From Thioalkalivibrio sp. K90mix (GTDB taxonomy: Bacteria; Pseudomonadota; Gammaproteobacteria; Ectothiorhodospirales; Ectothiorhodospiraceae), in the NCBI RefSeq assembly GCF_000025545.1, contig NC_013889.1:1791501-1855500 (forward strand): a DNA stretch of 64,000 nt, in the 5' to 3' direction. The notes under the pieces were generated by a model, which was not told the DNA's origin, ran no database searches, and worked only from the letters and a program-made list of their open reading frames with translations. Numbering within the stretch: position 1 is the stretch's first letter; every line of letters begins with the position of its first letter. Below, in pieces: positions 26,269 through 33,260 of this stretch. A program made the translations under genes and the position numbers.

Positions 26269-27402
26269 ATGACCCAACCCCGCTCGTCCCTCGTGTCTAT
26301 CAAGGACACGCCCTGGTACCACGTCGTCTCCCGCTGCGTTCGGCGCGCCTTTCTCTGCGGCGAGGATCGCGTATCCGGACACAACTTCGAGCATCGCCGC
26401 GAATGGATCGAGACGCGGATCCTGGAGCTGGCGGCGATCTTCACCATTGATGTCGCAGCCTATGCGGTGATGAGCAATCACTATCACGTTGTAGTTCGAC
26501 TGGACCCCGAGCGGGCGGCCGCGCTGGATACCGAGTCCGTCCTGCGTCGCTGGACGCGCCTGTTCTCTGGCCCCGAGTTGGTTAGACAGTACCTGTCGCC
26601 TCGGCGGAAGGCGATGTGCGCCGCACAGGTTCGGCGGGTCGAGGAATACGCCCAAACCTATCGGGCCCGACTGGCCGATCTGTCGTGGTTCATGCGCGTG
26701 TTGAACGAGTCCATTGCCCGACAGGCCAACGAGGAGGAAGGCATCAAGGGACGATTCTGGGAGGGCCGCTTCAAGAGTCAGGCGCTGCTGGATGATGCCG
26801 CCGTGCTGACGGCCATGAGCTACGCGGACCTGAACCCGATCCGGGCCGGGATGGCCGAGACGCTGGACGAGAGTGACCACACGTCACTGCAACGGCGTCT
26901 CCGCCAGGAGGGGACCGAGGCAGACGCACAGACCGGGGCAGTTGCGACTCCAAATGGGCCCCAGCCATGCGGTCCACCAGATGCCTTGCGCCCGGAGAAT
27001 GAGCTTCGATCGCTTCCCCAGGCGCCCCTGATGCCGTTTGATGCAACCGGGCAGTTCGAACCGGCTATTCCGTTCGCATTCGAGGATTACCTGGAGCTGA
27101 CCGATACGCTGGGGCGTTGCGTCCACCCCACGAAACGGGGATGGATTCCGGCGCACCGTCCTCGCCTGCTAGACCGCTTGAGCATGGATGCCGAGACTTT
27201 TATCCAGCAATCCAGCAGTCTATTGCGCGCGTTCGGATCGGCGATTGGCGCACCAGAGCAGTTGGTGGATTTGGCCGCGCGCAGACAGTGCCGCTACCTG
27301 CGCGGGATGTCCATGGCTCGGGCGCTGTTCGCCCGCCCCGCCGCTTTGGCGCCGCACCTCACACTCCAACGCAGGTTTCGGGCCAGGCATTCGGGTTTGT
27401 GA
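26269..27402 (+). CDS. long RAYT-like Y1 transposase, intact copy B
   Basis: 377 residues with a strong ribosome site (GGAAGGAG, seven bases before ATG). Metal-binding His71/His73 in SNHYHVVV, catalytic Tyr185 in MSYADLNPIRAGMA, and GRFWEGRFKSQALLDDAAVL. The C-terminal extension (from about 250) with PFDATGQFEPAIPFAFEDYL has no recognised domain. The gene lies in the same direction as every hairpin motif in the island. Y1 transposases of this type bind short hairpins, so the motif is its likely substrate. Confidence 0.9.
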   Translation: MTQPRSSLVSIKDTPWYHVVSRCVRRAFLCGEDRVSGHNFEHRREWIETRILELAAIFTIDVAAYAVMSNHYHVVVRLDPERAAALDTESVLRRWTRLFSGPELVRQYLSPRRKAMCAAQVRRVEEYAQTYRARLADLSWFMRVLNESIARQANEEEGIKGRFWEGRFKSQALLDDAAVLTAMSYADLNPIRAGMAETLDESDHTSLQRRLRQEGTEADAQTGAVATPNGPQPCGPPDALRPENELRSLPQAPLMPFDATGQFEPAIPFAFEDYLELTDTLGRCVHPTKRGWIPAHRPRLLDRLSMDAETFIQQSSSLLRAFGSAIGAPEQLVDLAARRQCRYLRGMSMARALFARPAALAPHLTLQRRFRARHSGL

Positions 27403-28329
27403 CTGACTTCGCTTGCCGGGGTCGGGGATACTGCATACCTTAAGCCGCGAGCACCTCCCCCCTGTGTGCTCCGCGCCCCGCATCTCCCCCAGAGGCGGGG
27501 CGTTTTTTTGTCACTGGGCATGGCACACACGTGCATTGGTGTTTGTTGCCGCGGGCCCGGTCTTGCGGCTCACCCAGGCCCGCCAGTCCGCAGGCCGTCA
27601 TGCGCACCTTCCCATATTGCGGGGTACCCACTTCCATCACCGCCGCGACTTGAGCCGCTGGAGGTCGATGGCGAAACCTTGATCCGTCCATCCGGCCGCT
27701 CACGCAGCTCGCATTCGGCTCAACGAATGGTACGAGCGCGGTCCGCCTGAGCGATTCGCCAGGCATAAGCCGAAGAACCTGCGGATCGGCGATTGGCGCA
27801 CCAGAGCAGTTGGTGGATTTGGCCGCGCGCAGACAGTGCCGCTACCTGCGCGGGATGTCCATGGCTCGGGCGCTGTTCGCCCGCCCCGCCGCTTTGGCGC
27901 CGCACCTCACACTCCAACGCAGGTTTCGGGCCAGGCATTCGGGTTTGTGACTGACTTCGCTTGCCGGGGTCGGGGATACTGCATACCTTAAGCCGCGAGC
28001 ACCTCCCCCCTGTGTGCTCCGCGCCCCGCATCTCCCCCAGAGGCGGGGCGTTTTTTTGTCACTGGGCATGGCACACACGTGCATTGGTGTTTGTTGCCGC
28101 GGGCCCGGTCTTGCGGCTCACCCAGGCCCGCCAGTCCGCAGGCCGTCATGCGCACCTTCCCATATTGCGGGGTACCCACTTCCATCACCGCCGCGACTTG
28201 AGCCGCTGGAGGTCGATGGCGAAACCTTGATCCGTCCATCCGGCCGCTCACGCAGCTCGCATTCGGCTCAACGAATGGTACGAGCGCGGTCCGCCTGAGC
28301 GATTCGCCAGGCATAAGCCGAAGAACCTG
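27234..28329 (+). repeat. perfect 548 bp tandem duplication
   Basis: Units 27234-27781 and 27782-28329 appear identical base for base where compared. Each begins CGGATCGGCGATTGGCGCAC (inside the RAYT 3' end) and ends AAGAACCTG. The unit covers the last 56 codons of the RAYT, its terminator and about 380 bp of non-coding sequence with a degraded motif (GCGGGGTACCCACTT). The second unit ends directly at a hairpin motif. 27403-28620 holds no other supported gene. Confidence 0.92.
27475..27510 (+). terminator. Rho-independent terminator after RAYT copy B
   Basis: Stem GCCCCGC (27475-27481) pairs with GCGGGGC (27495-27501), followed by GTTTTTTTG. An identical copy lies at 28023-28058 in the second tandem unit. 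Confidence 0.85.
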
Positions 28330-28341
28330 TGGGACACCCAC
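28329..28341 (+). repeat. GGACACCCACTTT hairpin motif at the end of the tandem duplication
   Basis: GTGGGACACCCAC followed by TTTTCTGTGGGATC. It abuts the last base of the second 548 bp unit. Confidence 0.85.
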
Positions 28342-28390
28342 TTTTCTGTGGGATCTGCAAACAGGGGACAGATTTATTTCCCCTCCTCGA

Positions 28391-28417
28391 ACCCCGGCCT
28401 CGTGCCGGGTTTTTTTG
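28391..28417 (+). terminator. Rho-independent terminator with GGGGACAGATT leader
   Basis: Stem CCCCGGC / GCCGGGT with loop CTCGT, then seven or more T. It is preceded by GGGGACAGATTTATTTCCCC at 28364-28383. A related unit occurs at 30447-30500. Confidence 0.8.
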
Positions 28418-28620
28418 TTGCCATAAGGCCGATTCGTCGACGCAGCCAGCCACAGGCTGTTCATCCACATCCCGCCCCCACTCCCCAAATCGGCCAGGAT
28501 CCACCAAGTACCCCACCCAACGCGTCACATGGGCCGCCAGACGACGGCCATTCTCGGGCCCTCCGAGGGGTTCCGACCCTGCCAATTGCGCACGCCAGTT
28601 CCTGTGCATACAATAATTCG

Positions 28621-28899
28621 ATGGAGATCGAGTTTGACGCAGACAAGGACGCTGCGAACCTGGCGAAACACGGGGTCTCACTCGGCGATGCCCTATGGCT
28701 GGAATGGGATACGCTCCTGGCCATGGAAGACCGACGGAAAAGCTACGGCGAATGCCGAATGCTCGGATACGCGCTGATGGGCGATCGCTTGTATTGCGTC
28801 GTCTATACCGATCGATCATCCGTTCGCCGCATTATCAGCCTGCGCAAAGCCAACAACCGGGAGATTGCGCGCTATGTCGAAATCACTAACGCTACGTAA
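28621..28899 (+). CDS. brnT: BrnT-like ribonuclease toxin, intact copy
   Basis: 92 residues starting MEIEFDADKDAANLAKHGVS. BrnT toxins are RelE-fold ribonucleases; the family signature F-D-x-D-K-x-x-x-N-x-x-KHG and the C-terminal RIISLRKANNREIARYVE are present. The stop overlaps the brnA start by 26 bp. CATACAATAATTCG just upstream may form part of the promoter. It is the intact partner of the frameshifted copy at 20761. Confidence 0.9.
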   Translation: MEIEFDADKDAANLAKHGVSLGDALWLEWDTLLAMEDRRKSYGECRMLGYALMGDRLYCVVYTDRSSVRRIISLRKANNREIARYVEITNAT

Positions 28900-29179
28900 C
28901 GGTCGGCGCGTCGTATTGAATGAGGCCGACGAGGAAGCAGCAATCCAGGCCGGGATCCATGCGGACCCTGAGACCCACGAGCCCTCCGAGAACGCAGCAA
29001 AAGCGCTGCGGCGCGTGGGTCGCCCTCCGCTGGCGGTAACCAAGGAACGGATTACGATTCGGCTATCGCCAGACGTCGTGGAGGCATTTCGGGCAACCGG
29101 GAAGGGCTGGCAGACACGAATGGACGCAGCCTTGAAGGACTGGCTCAAGGATCACACCCCGAACTCGAACAGTCGATAG
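28874..29179 (+). CDS. brnA: BrnA-like antitoxin, copy 2
   Basis: 101 residues from the ATG at 28874. SKSLTLRNGRRVVLNEADEE at the N terminus, then RRVGRPPLAVTKERITIRLS and DVVEAFRATGKGWQTRMDAAL (ribbon-helix-helix region of BrnA). It neutralises BrnT and represses the operon in known systems. It differs from the orphan copy at 21015 mainly in residues 15-45. Confidence 0.9.
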   Translation: MSKSLTLRNGRRVVLNEADEEAAIQAGIHADPETHEPSENAAKALRRVGRPPLAVTKERITIRLSPDVVEAFRATGKGWQTRMDAALKDWLKDHTPNSNSR

Positions 29180-29200
29180 ATTTGATCCTCCTGACATACC

Positions 29201-29261
29201 CTGGGACACCCACTTTCCAGCACCGTCTGTGGGGACGCCTCACCGTCTGTGGGACACCCAC
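29201..29261 (+). repeat. two GGACACCCAC hairpin motifs at the IS3 remnant border
   Basis: CTGGGACACCCAC-TTT at 29201-29216 and GTGGGACACCCAC at 29249-29261. In the second, TTT is replaced by TGAGCTGGTCTAATTT, which looks like the left end of an IS3-type element, so the IS probably entered or was joined exactly at the motif. Confidence 0.8.
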
Positions 29262-29490
29262 TGAGCTGGTCTAATTTCCGTGGACGCCTCGTTCGGTGGG
29301 ACGACACCCCCTGGACGAGGAGAACAACCATGGCACGCAAGCGCCGACGTTTTTCAAGCGAACACAAGGAGCGCGTAGCCCGGATGGTGGTCGATGACGG
29401 TCTGGAGGTCTCGGTCGTATGCCGGGATCAGGATCTAGGTGAGACGGCCGTTCGCCGCTGGGTCGATCAACTCAATGTATTAGACCTGTG
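29262..29490 (+). mobile_element. IS3-family remnant (left end and orfA start)
   Basis: It starts TGAGCTGGTCTAATTTCCGT, a typical IS3-type end. A truncated orfA follows from 29330: MARKRRRFSSEHKERVARMV with the helix-turn-helix ETAVRRWVDQL. After about 53 codons it is cut at TTAGACCTGTGGGACC, directly before a hairpin motif. orfB and the right end are absent. Confidence 0.8.
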
Positions 29491-29623
29491 GGACCTGTGG
29501 GACACCCACTTTCCTCTGACCTGCCGGGATCAGGATCTAGGTGAGACGGCCGTTCGCCGCTGGGTCGATCAACTCAATGTATTAGACCTGTGGGACCTGT
29601 GGGACACCCACTTTCCTCTGACC
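29420..29623 (+). repeat. 102 bp tandem duplication containing the hairpin motif
   Basis: Units 29420-29521 and 29522-29623 look identical; each starts TGCCGGGATCAGGATCTAGG and carries one GTGGGACACCCAC (29497-29509 and 29599-29611). The duplication includes the end of the IS3 orfA fragment, so it occurred after the IS3 remnant was joined to the motif. Confidence 0.9.
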
Positions 29624-29650
29624 TGTGGGAAACCTGTTGGACGTCTCGCT

Positions 29651-29663
29651 CAGGGACACCCAC
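29651..29663 (+). repeat. GGACACCCACTTT hairpin motif left of phd-vapC copy 2
   Basis: CAGGGACACCCAC then TTTGATGTCACGAGCC. It is the same border sequence as at 25586, from which the two phd-vapC modules run in parallel. Confidence 0.85.
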
Positions 29664-29746
29664 TTTGATGTCACGAGCCAACGCATTTCCGCGACGGCTA
29701 GCGCCGAGGTATGATATGACCATCTATATGGTCAGGAGAGTGCGAA

Positions 29747-29989
29747 ATGTCCGAGCCGACGATTAGTCTGGCGAACGCCAAAGCCCACCTGAGCGAACTG
29801 GCTGAACGTGCTGCTGCAGGTGAATCCATCCTCATCACCAAGCGAGGCAAGGCGGTCGTGCGCCTTTCCAGCGCCACCGCACCCAGGAAGCCGATCGATG
29901 CGAATGCGCTCCGTGCAGTCACGGATACCCAGAGCAACAGTGTCGATGAGAGCTTCATCCGTCGTATCCGCGATGATGCTCGCTACTGA
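29747..29989 (+). CDS. Phd/YefM-family antitoxin, copy 2
   Basis: 80 residues, same protein as the copy at 25682 including KTHL-type DNA-binding residues (NAKAHLSELAERAAAGES) and tail DESFIRRIRDDARY. The upstream palindrome ATATGACCATCTATATGGTC is conserved. It overlaps vapC by one base. The near-identity of the two modules implies a recent duplication. Confidence 0.92.
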   Translation: MSEPTISLANAKAHLSELAERAAAGESILITKRGKAVVRLSSATAPRKPIDANALRAVTDTQSNSVDESFIRRIRDDARY

Positions 29990-30411
29990 TGCGCTATCTG
30001 GATACCAGCATTCTGGTGGCGGCCCTCACTCGCGAGCCCCGAACCGAGGATATGCAGAAGTGGCTGGCGGCACAGAGCGCCGATTCGCTATGCATAAGTG
30101 ACTGGGTGCTTACGGAGTTCTCCGCGGCCTTGTCCATGAAGGTTCGAATGGAGATCCTGACACCCCGGGAACGGGCAACCGTGCTTGGCGCATTTGCGGC
30201 ATTGCGGGAATCGTCACTCTCGACGCTGCCGGTCTCATCCATCGATTACCACACCGCTGCCCACTTCGCCGACGATCATGCCTCCGGGTTACGCGCTGGC
30301 GACGCCCTTCACCTGGCCATTGCGTACAACCACGGCGTGGAACTTTGCTCTCTCGACAAGACGCTCATGGCCGCTGCAGAACCCATGGGCGTGAATGCGA
30401 CGCTGCTGTAA
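29989..30411 (+). CDS. VapC-like PIN-domain ribonuclease toxin, intact
   Basis: 140 residues. PIN acidic residues: Asp5 (MRYLDTSIL), Glu43 (VLTEFSAAL), then the AGDALHLAIAYNHG block and CSLDKTL near the C terminus. VapC toxins cleave tRNA or rRNA and are held by the cognate antitoxin, here a Phd-type protein encoded one base upstream. It is the complete counterpart of the truncated gene at 25924. Confidence 0.92.
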   Translation: MRYLDTSILVAALTREPRTEDMQKWLAAQSADSLCISDWVLTEFSAALSMKVRMEILTPRERATVLGAFAALRESSLSTLPVSSIDYHTAAHFADDHASGLRAGDALHLAIAYNHGVELCSLDKTLMAAAEPMGVNATLL

Positions 30412-30474
30412 CGGGAACCCGTGCAGCCTTCCATTCCGAAAGTTAAAGGGGACAGATTGATTGTCCTTCCCCGA

Positions 30475-30500
30475 ACCCCGGCCTCGTGCCGGGGTTATTT
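30475..30500 (+). terminator. hairpin terminator after vapC copy 2
   Basis: Stem ACCCCGGC / GCCGGGGT with loop CTCGT followed by TATTTG. It is preceded by GGGGACAGATTGATTGTCC at 30448-30466, related to the unit at 28364. Confidence 0.7.
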
Positions 30501-30514
30501 GTTGCGGGGAGGGG

Positions 30515-30527
30515 TACAGGACACCCA
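30515..30527 (+). repeat. last GGACACCCACTTT hairpin motif of the island
   Basis: TACAGGACACCCACTTT then GTGTGGACACACCC. It abuts the RAYT 3' remnant at 30545. Confidence 0.82.
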
Positions 30528-30544
30528 CTTTGTGTGGACACACC

Positions 30545-30638
30545 CGAGCAGTTGGTGGACCTGGCCGCGCAGACGCAGCGCCGCTATCCAAGGTGCATGT
30601 CCATGGCTCGGTCGCTGTTCGTGCGCCACGCCGCTTGA
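30545..30638 (+). pseudogene. RAYT 3'-terminal remnant (copy C)
   Basis: GAGCAGTTGGTGGACCTGGC onward corresponds to the last 30 codons of RAYT copies A and B (EQLVDLA..RRQCRYLRGMSMARALFARP). It carries several substitutions and ends in TGA at the equivalent place. Everything upstream of this point in the gene is missing; the break is just after a hairpin motif. Confidence 0.8.
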
Positions 30639-30762
30639 TGCGCGAACGCGCAGATCACGAAACCGCAGGACATTGGCCCATTTCGGTGCGATTCGCGTGG
30701 TTCTTCGCACCCTGCGGGGGTGCCGGCTGGTCAGGGGGGAGAGGCTTGAATACGGGGAGGTA

Positions 30763-30952
30763 CAAAAAGAAAGAGCCACCCCGGCTTCCGTTCCTGGGCG
30801 GCTCTAGTGAAGGCGTCCCTGCCTTCGCGGTTAAAAGTAGCACATCGATTACTGATTTCTAGACTCAGTTCGGGTTTTTCGCCAAACGGCGGCATACGGC
30901 CACTGAACGGTACTTTCTCCAAGAGAGTAACGATTGTTTTGTTTCGCGATTA
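30763..30952 (-). repeat. conserved element, second copy (see 22973-23160)
   Basis: Alignable with 22973-23160 through AAAGAGCCACCCCGGCTTCC to CGATTGTTTTG. Minus-strand reading gives RCATFNREGRDAFTRAAQER then KPGWLFL, as in the other copy. A terminator-like hairpin with T-rich tail lies at its minus-strand end. In both places it follows a RAYT 3' end and precedes NavBac, so it belongs to the ancestral duplicated block. Confidence 0.5.
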
Positions 30953-31164
30953 TGCGTATGCGGCCCGCGATCTATCTCATGCCTGTCTCGTCGCAACATC
31001 GAGCGTTTTTCGCTCGTTGTCTGGCTGCGGCGTCTCGGGGGAATTGCCGCTGATTCGGCTTTCGCCTACTCTCTTGCGGCTTCCCATAGACGGCGTTGCG
31101 GGCCGTGATCCGCGAATCGTTCCGGGATGTTCCATTCGCAATCGACACCAGGCACCCAAGCACC

Positions 31165-32007
31165 ATGAGCGAGCCCACCACGCTGCGCGGCCGTCTCGGC
31201 CAGTTCATCGAGGCGCGCCTGACCCAGCGCGCGATCATCGCGCTGATCCTGCTGAATGCCCTGACCCTGGGGCTGGAGACGTCCGACACGGTCATGGCCT
31301 GGATGGGCCCAGTGATCCTCGCGGCAGACACGATCATCCTGTCGATCTTTACGGCCGAGGTGCTGGCGAAGCTGTTTGTCTATCGCCTGAGTTTCTGGCG
31401 CAACCCCTGGAACGTGTTCGACTTCTTCGTGGTGGGGATCGCACTGATCCCGGCCTCCGGGCCGTTCTCGGTGCTGCGCGTGCTGCGTCTGTTGCGCCTG
31501 GTATCGATGGTGCCGAAGTTGCGCTTTATCGTGGAGGCCCTGTTGCGGGCCATCCCCGGGATTATCTCCATCCTGGGGTTGCTGGTGCTGATCTTCTATG
31601 TATTCGCGATCATCGCCACAGGCCTTTTCAGCGAGTCCTTCCCGCAGAAGTTCGGGACACTCGGCGCCACGATGTACAGCCTGTTCCAGGTCATGACGCT
31701 GGAGGGCTGGTCCGAAGATATCGCCCGCCCGGTGATGGAGGTCTACCCCTGGGCCTGGGCCTTCTTCGTGCCGTTCATCCTGATCGCCACGTTTACCGTG
31801 CTGAACCTGTTCATCGCGATCATCGTGGACGCGATGCAGCGCATGCATGATCGCGCGATCGAGATCGAGCAGCAGATGATCCACGACAGCGTGCACGAGG
31901 AGAACAAGGCGCTGCACTCGGAGATCCACGAGCTGCAGCAGGAAACGGTCAAGCTCCAGGAACGCCTCATCCGCATGCAGAGCATGCTGGAGAAACGGGT
32001 GAAGTAA
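31165..32007 (+). CDS. NavBac-type voltage-gated sodium channel, copy 2
   Basis: 280 residues, same architecture as copy 1: S4 RVLRLLRLVSMVPKLR, selectivity filter TLEGWSED, S6 and C-terminal coiled coil to MLEKRVK. Differences are conservative and scattered (for example GIVSIMGLL versus GIISILGLL), so both copies appear to be under purifying selection. An IS110-occupied REP-II half and then the complete leuA lie downstream, presumably the original locus order. Confidence 0.93.
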   Translation: MSEPTTLRGRLGQFIEARLTQRAIIALILLNALTLGLETSDTVMAWMGPVILAADTIILSIFTAEVLAKLFVYRLSFWRNPWNVFDFFVVGIALIPASGPFSVLRVLRLLRLVSMVPKLRFIVEALLRAIPGIISILGLLVLIFYVFAIIATGLFSESFPQKFGTLGATMYSLFQVMTLEGWSEDIARPVMEVYPWAWAFFVPFILIATFTVLNLFIAIIVDAMQRMHDRAIEIEQQMIHDSVHEENKALHSEIHELQQETVKLQERLIRMQSMLEKRVK

Positions 32008-32050
32008 CAGGCTCCGGGACGGAGGCCAGGCTGAGGCTCTCCGACGCGGG

Positions 32051-32078
32051 CCGGGGCTTCGCCTGCAAGCAGGCTCCT
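32051..32078 (+). repeat. REP-II half interrupted by IS110 copy 2
   Basis: GGGGCTTCGCCTGCAAGCAG then GCTCCT, ending at the CT core 32077-32078. The remainder of the REP (ACA...) resumes at 33276 after the IS. Confidence 0.88.
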
Positions 32079-32267
32079 TGTGTCTTGCGGTTCACGGATC
32101 GCTACCATGAACCGTATTGGGCTCGGGTAACCCGTCAGGCTCCTGAGGTCACGAACCTGTTCTGTAGATTGGCCCCGAGTCCTTTCTCATCTCGAAGTTT
32201 GAACGGTATCCAAGACCCCCCTCCGTGACGGACGGGTGAGGCTGTACGGACAAGGCGAGAGGACGAG
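32079..32267 (+). ncRNA. putative IS110 bridge RNA region, copy 2
   Basis: 189 bp before the transposase. A stem CTCGGG (32122-32127) / CCCGAG (32174-32179) encloses CAGGCTCCT (32136-32144), identical to the target left half through its CT core, and TCTGTAG (32161-32167), complementary to the target right half CTACAG. Further on, ACGGTATC (32203-32210) matches the IS right end and CAAGAC (32211-32216) is complementary to GTCTTG of the left end. This fits target- and donor-binding loops of IS110 bridge RNAs; the donor pair is less certain because its halves are adjacent. Confidence 0.65.
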
Positions 32268-33260
32268 ATGGCTCATATTGGCGTTGATGTTAGCAAGAAC
32301 AAGCTCGACTGCATGTGGGTCCGGGATCTGGAGGCGGGCAAGGTGAAGCCCAAGGTGTTCCCGAACCGCCAAGACCAGTACCGGGAGCTGCTGCACTGGC
32401 TCGAGCGCAACACCGGCGAGACCCCCGAGGGGCTCCATGTGTATCTGGAGGCCACTGGCATCTACCACGAGCCGCTGGCGTACTGGCTTCATGATCAGGG
32501 GGTGCAGGTCCACGTGCTGAACCCGGCCCAGGTGCGTTCGCATGCCAAGGGCATGGGGGTGCGCAACAAGACCGACCGCAAGGACAGCATGATGCTGGCC
32601 CGCTACGGCATCGAACGCGCACCACGGCGCTGGCAGCCCGAACCGCCGGAGGTGCGGGAACTCAAGCGCCTGCTCAGCCGCCTGGAGGCTCTGGAACAGG
32701 ATATGCGGCGCGAAGAGAACCGCCTGGAGAAGGCGCGTTTCAGTGAGGACACCCTCGCTCAGGCGTCGATCGACAACGTCCTGCAGGCCCTGCGTGAGGA
32801 ACACCGTCGGCTCCAGCAGCAGATCGACGATCACTTCGACGCCCATCACCACCTGAAGCGGGATCGGACCTTGCTGGAGAGCATCCCCGGCATCGGCCGC
32901 GTGCTGTCGGCCTCGATGACCGCAGCGCTGCGCAGCCGCGCGTTCACGAGCGCTCGACAAGCGGCGGCGTTCCATGGGCTGGCGCCGGTCCTGGAAGAAT
33001 CGGGGGCCACGGTCCGGCGGCCCTCGCGGTTGGCAAAGATCGGTTCCAGCCGACTGCGCAAGGCGCTCTACATGGCGGCGGTGGTGGCGACCCGGTACAA
33101 CCCGGACGTGCGACACCAACATCAACGTCTGCTGACACGCGGCAAGGCCAAGATGTCGGCGATCGGGGCGGCCATGCGCAAACTCCTGCACATCGCCTTC
33201 GGTGTGCTCAAATCCCAAACCCCGTATCAAGCCCGCCATGAAACCCCTTGCACCCCGTAG
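32268..33260 (+). CDS. IS110-family DEDD transposase (recombinase), copy 2
   Basis: 330 residues, identical to copy 1 except ESGATV. DEDD RuvC-like N domain (IGVDVSKNKLD, YLEATG, KTDRKDSMML), coiled-coil linker, Tnp20 domain with IPGIGRVLSASMTAAL. Known mechanism in the family: RNA-guided strand exchange between a circular donor and the target at a shared dinucleotide, using a serine of the C-terminal domain. Confidence 0.95.
   Translation: MAHIGVDVSKNKLDCMWVRDLEAGKVKPKVFPNRQDQYRELLHWLERNTGETPEGLHVYLEATGIYHEPLAYWLHDQGVQVHVLNPAQVRSHAKGMGVRNKTDRKDSMMLARYGIERAPRRWQPEPPEVRELKRLLSRLEALEQDMRREENRLEKARFSEDTLAQASIDNVLQALREEHRRLQQQIDDHFDAHHHLKRDRTLLESIPGIGRVLSASMTAALRSRAFTSARQAAAFHGLAPVLEESGATVRRPSRLAKIGSSRLRKALYMAAVVATRYNPDVRHQHQRLLTRGKAKMSAIGAAMRKLLHIAFGVLKSQTPYQARHETPCTP

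Larger units (their letters stand above)
29330..29668 (+). pseudogene. truncated IS3 orfA fused in frame to a 102 bp tandem repeat
   Basis: 112 codons. Residues 1-53 are an IS3 OrfA N terminus; the frame then runs through the hairpin motif (LWDLWDTHFPLTC), a second copy of CRDQDLGETAVRRWVDQLNV and the motif again before stopping at 29668. The open frame is a by-product of a repeat length divisible by three; no function is proposed. Confidence 0.7.
30412..31164. other. intergenic region between vapC and NavBac copy 2
   Basis: 753 bp without an intact gene. It holds a terminator (30475-30500), a hairpin motif (30515), a RAYT 3' remnant (30545), the second copy of the conserved element (30763) and, from about 31040, sequence related to the upstream region of NavBac copy 1 (shared TTTCGCCTACTCTTGC). 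Confidence 0.6.

Noticed and set aside
27639-27781. Possible transposase remnant in the 548 bp unit (peptide LNEWYERGPPERFARHKPKN)
   Set aside because: No frame gives a convincing match to a transposase family and the segment is short; left as non-coding.
20428-30527. CRISPR array interpretation of the repeated GTGGGACACCCAC motif
   Set aside because: Spacing ranges from 1 bp to several kb, repeats are only 13-16 bp, and no cas genes are present.
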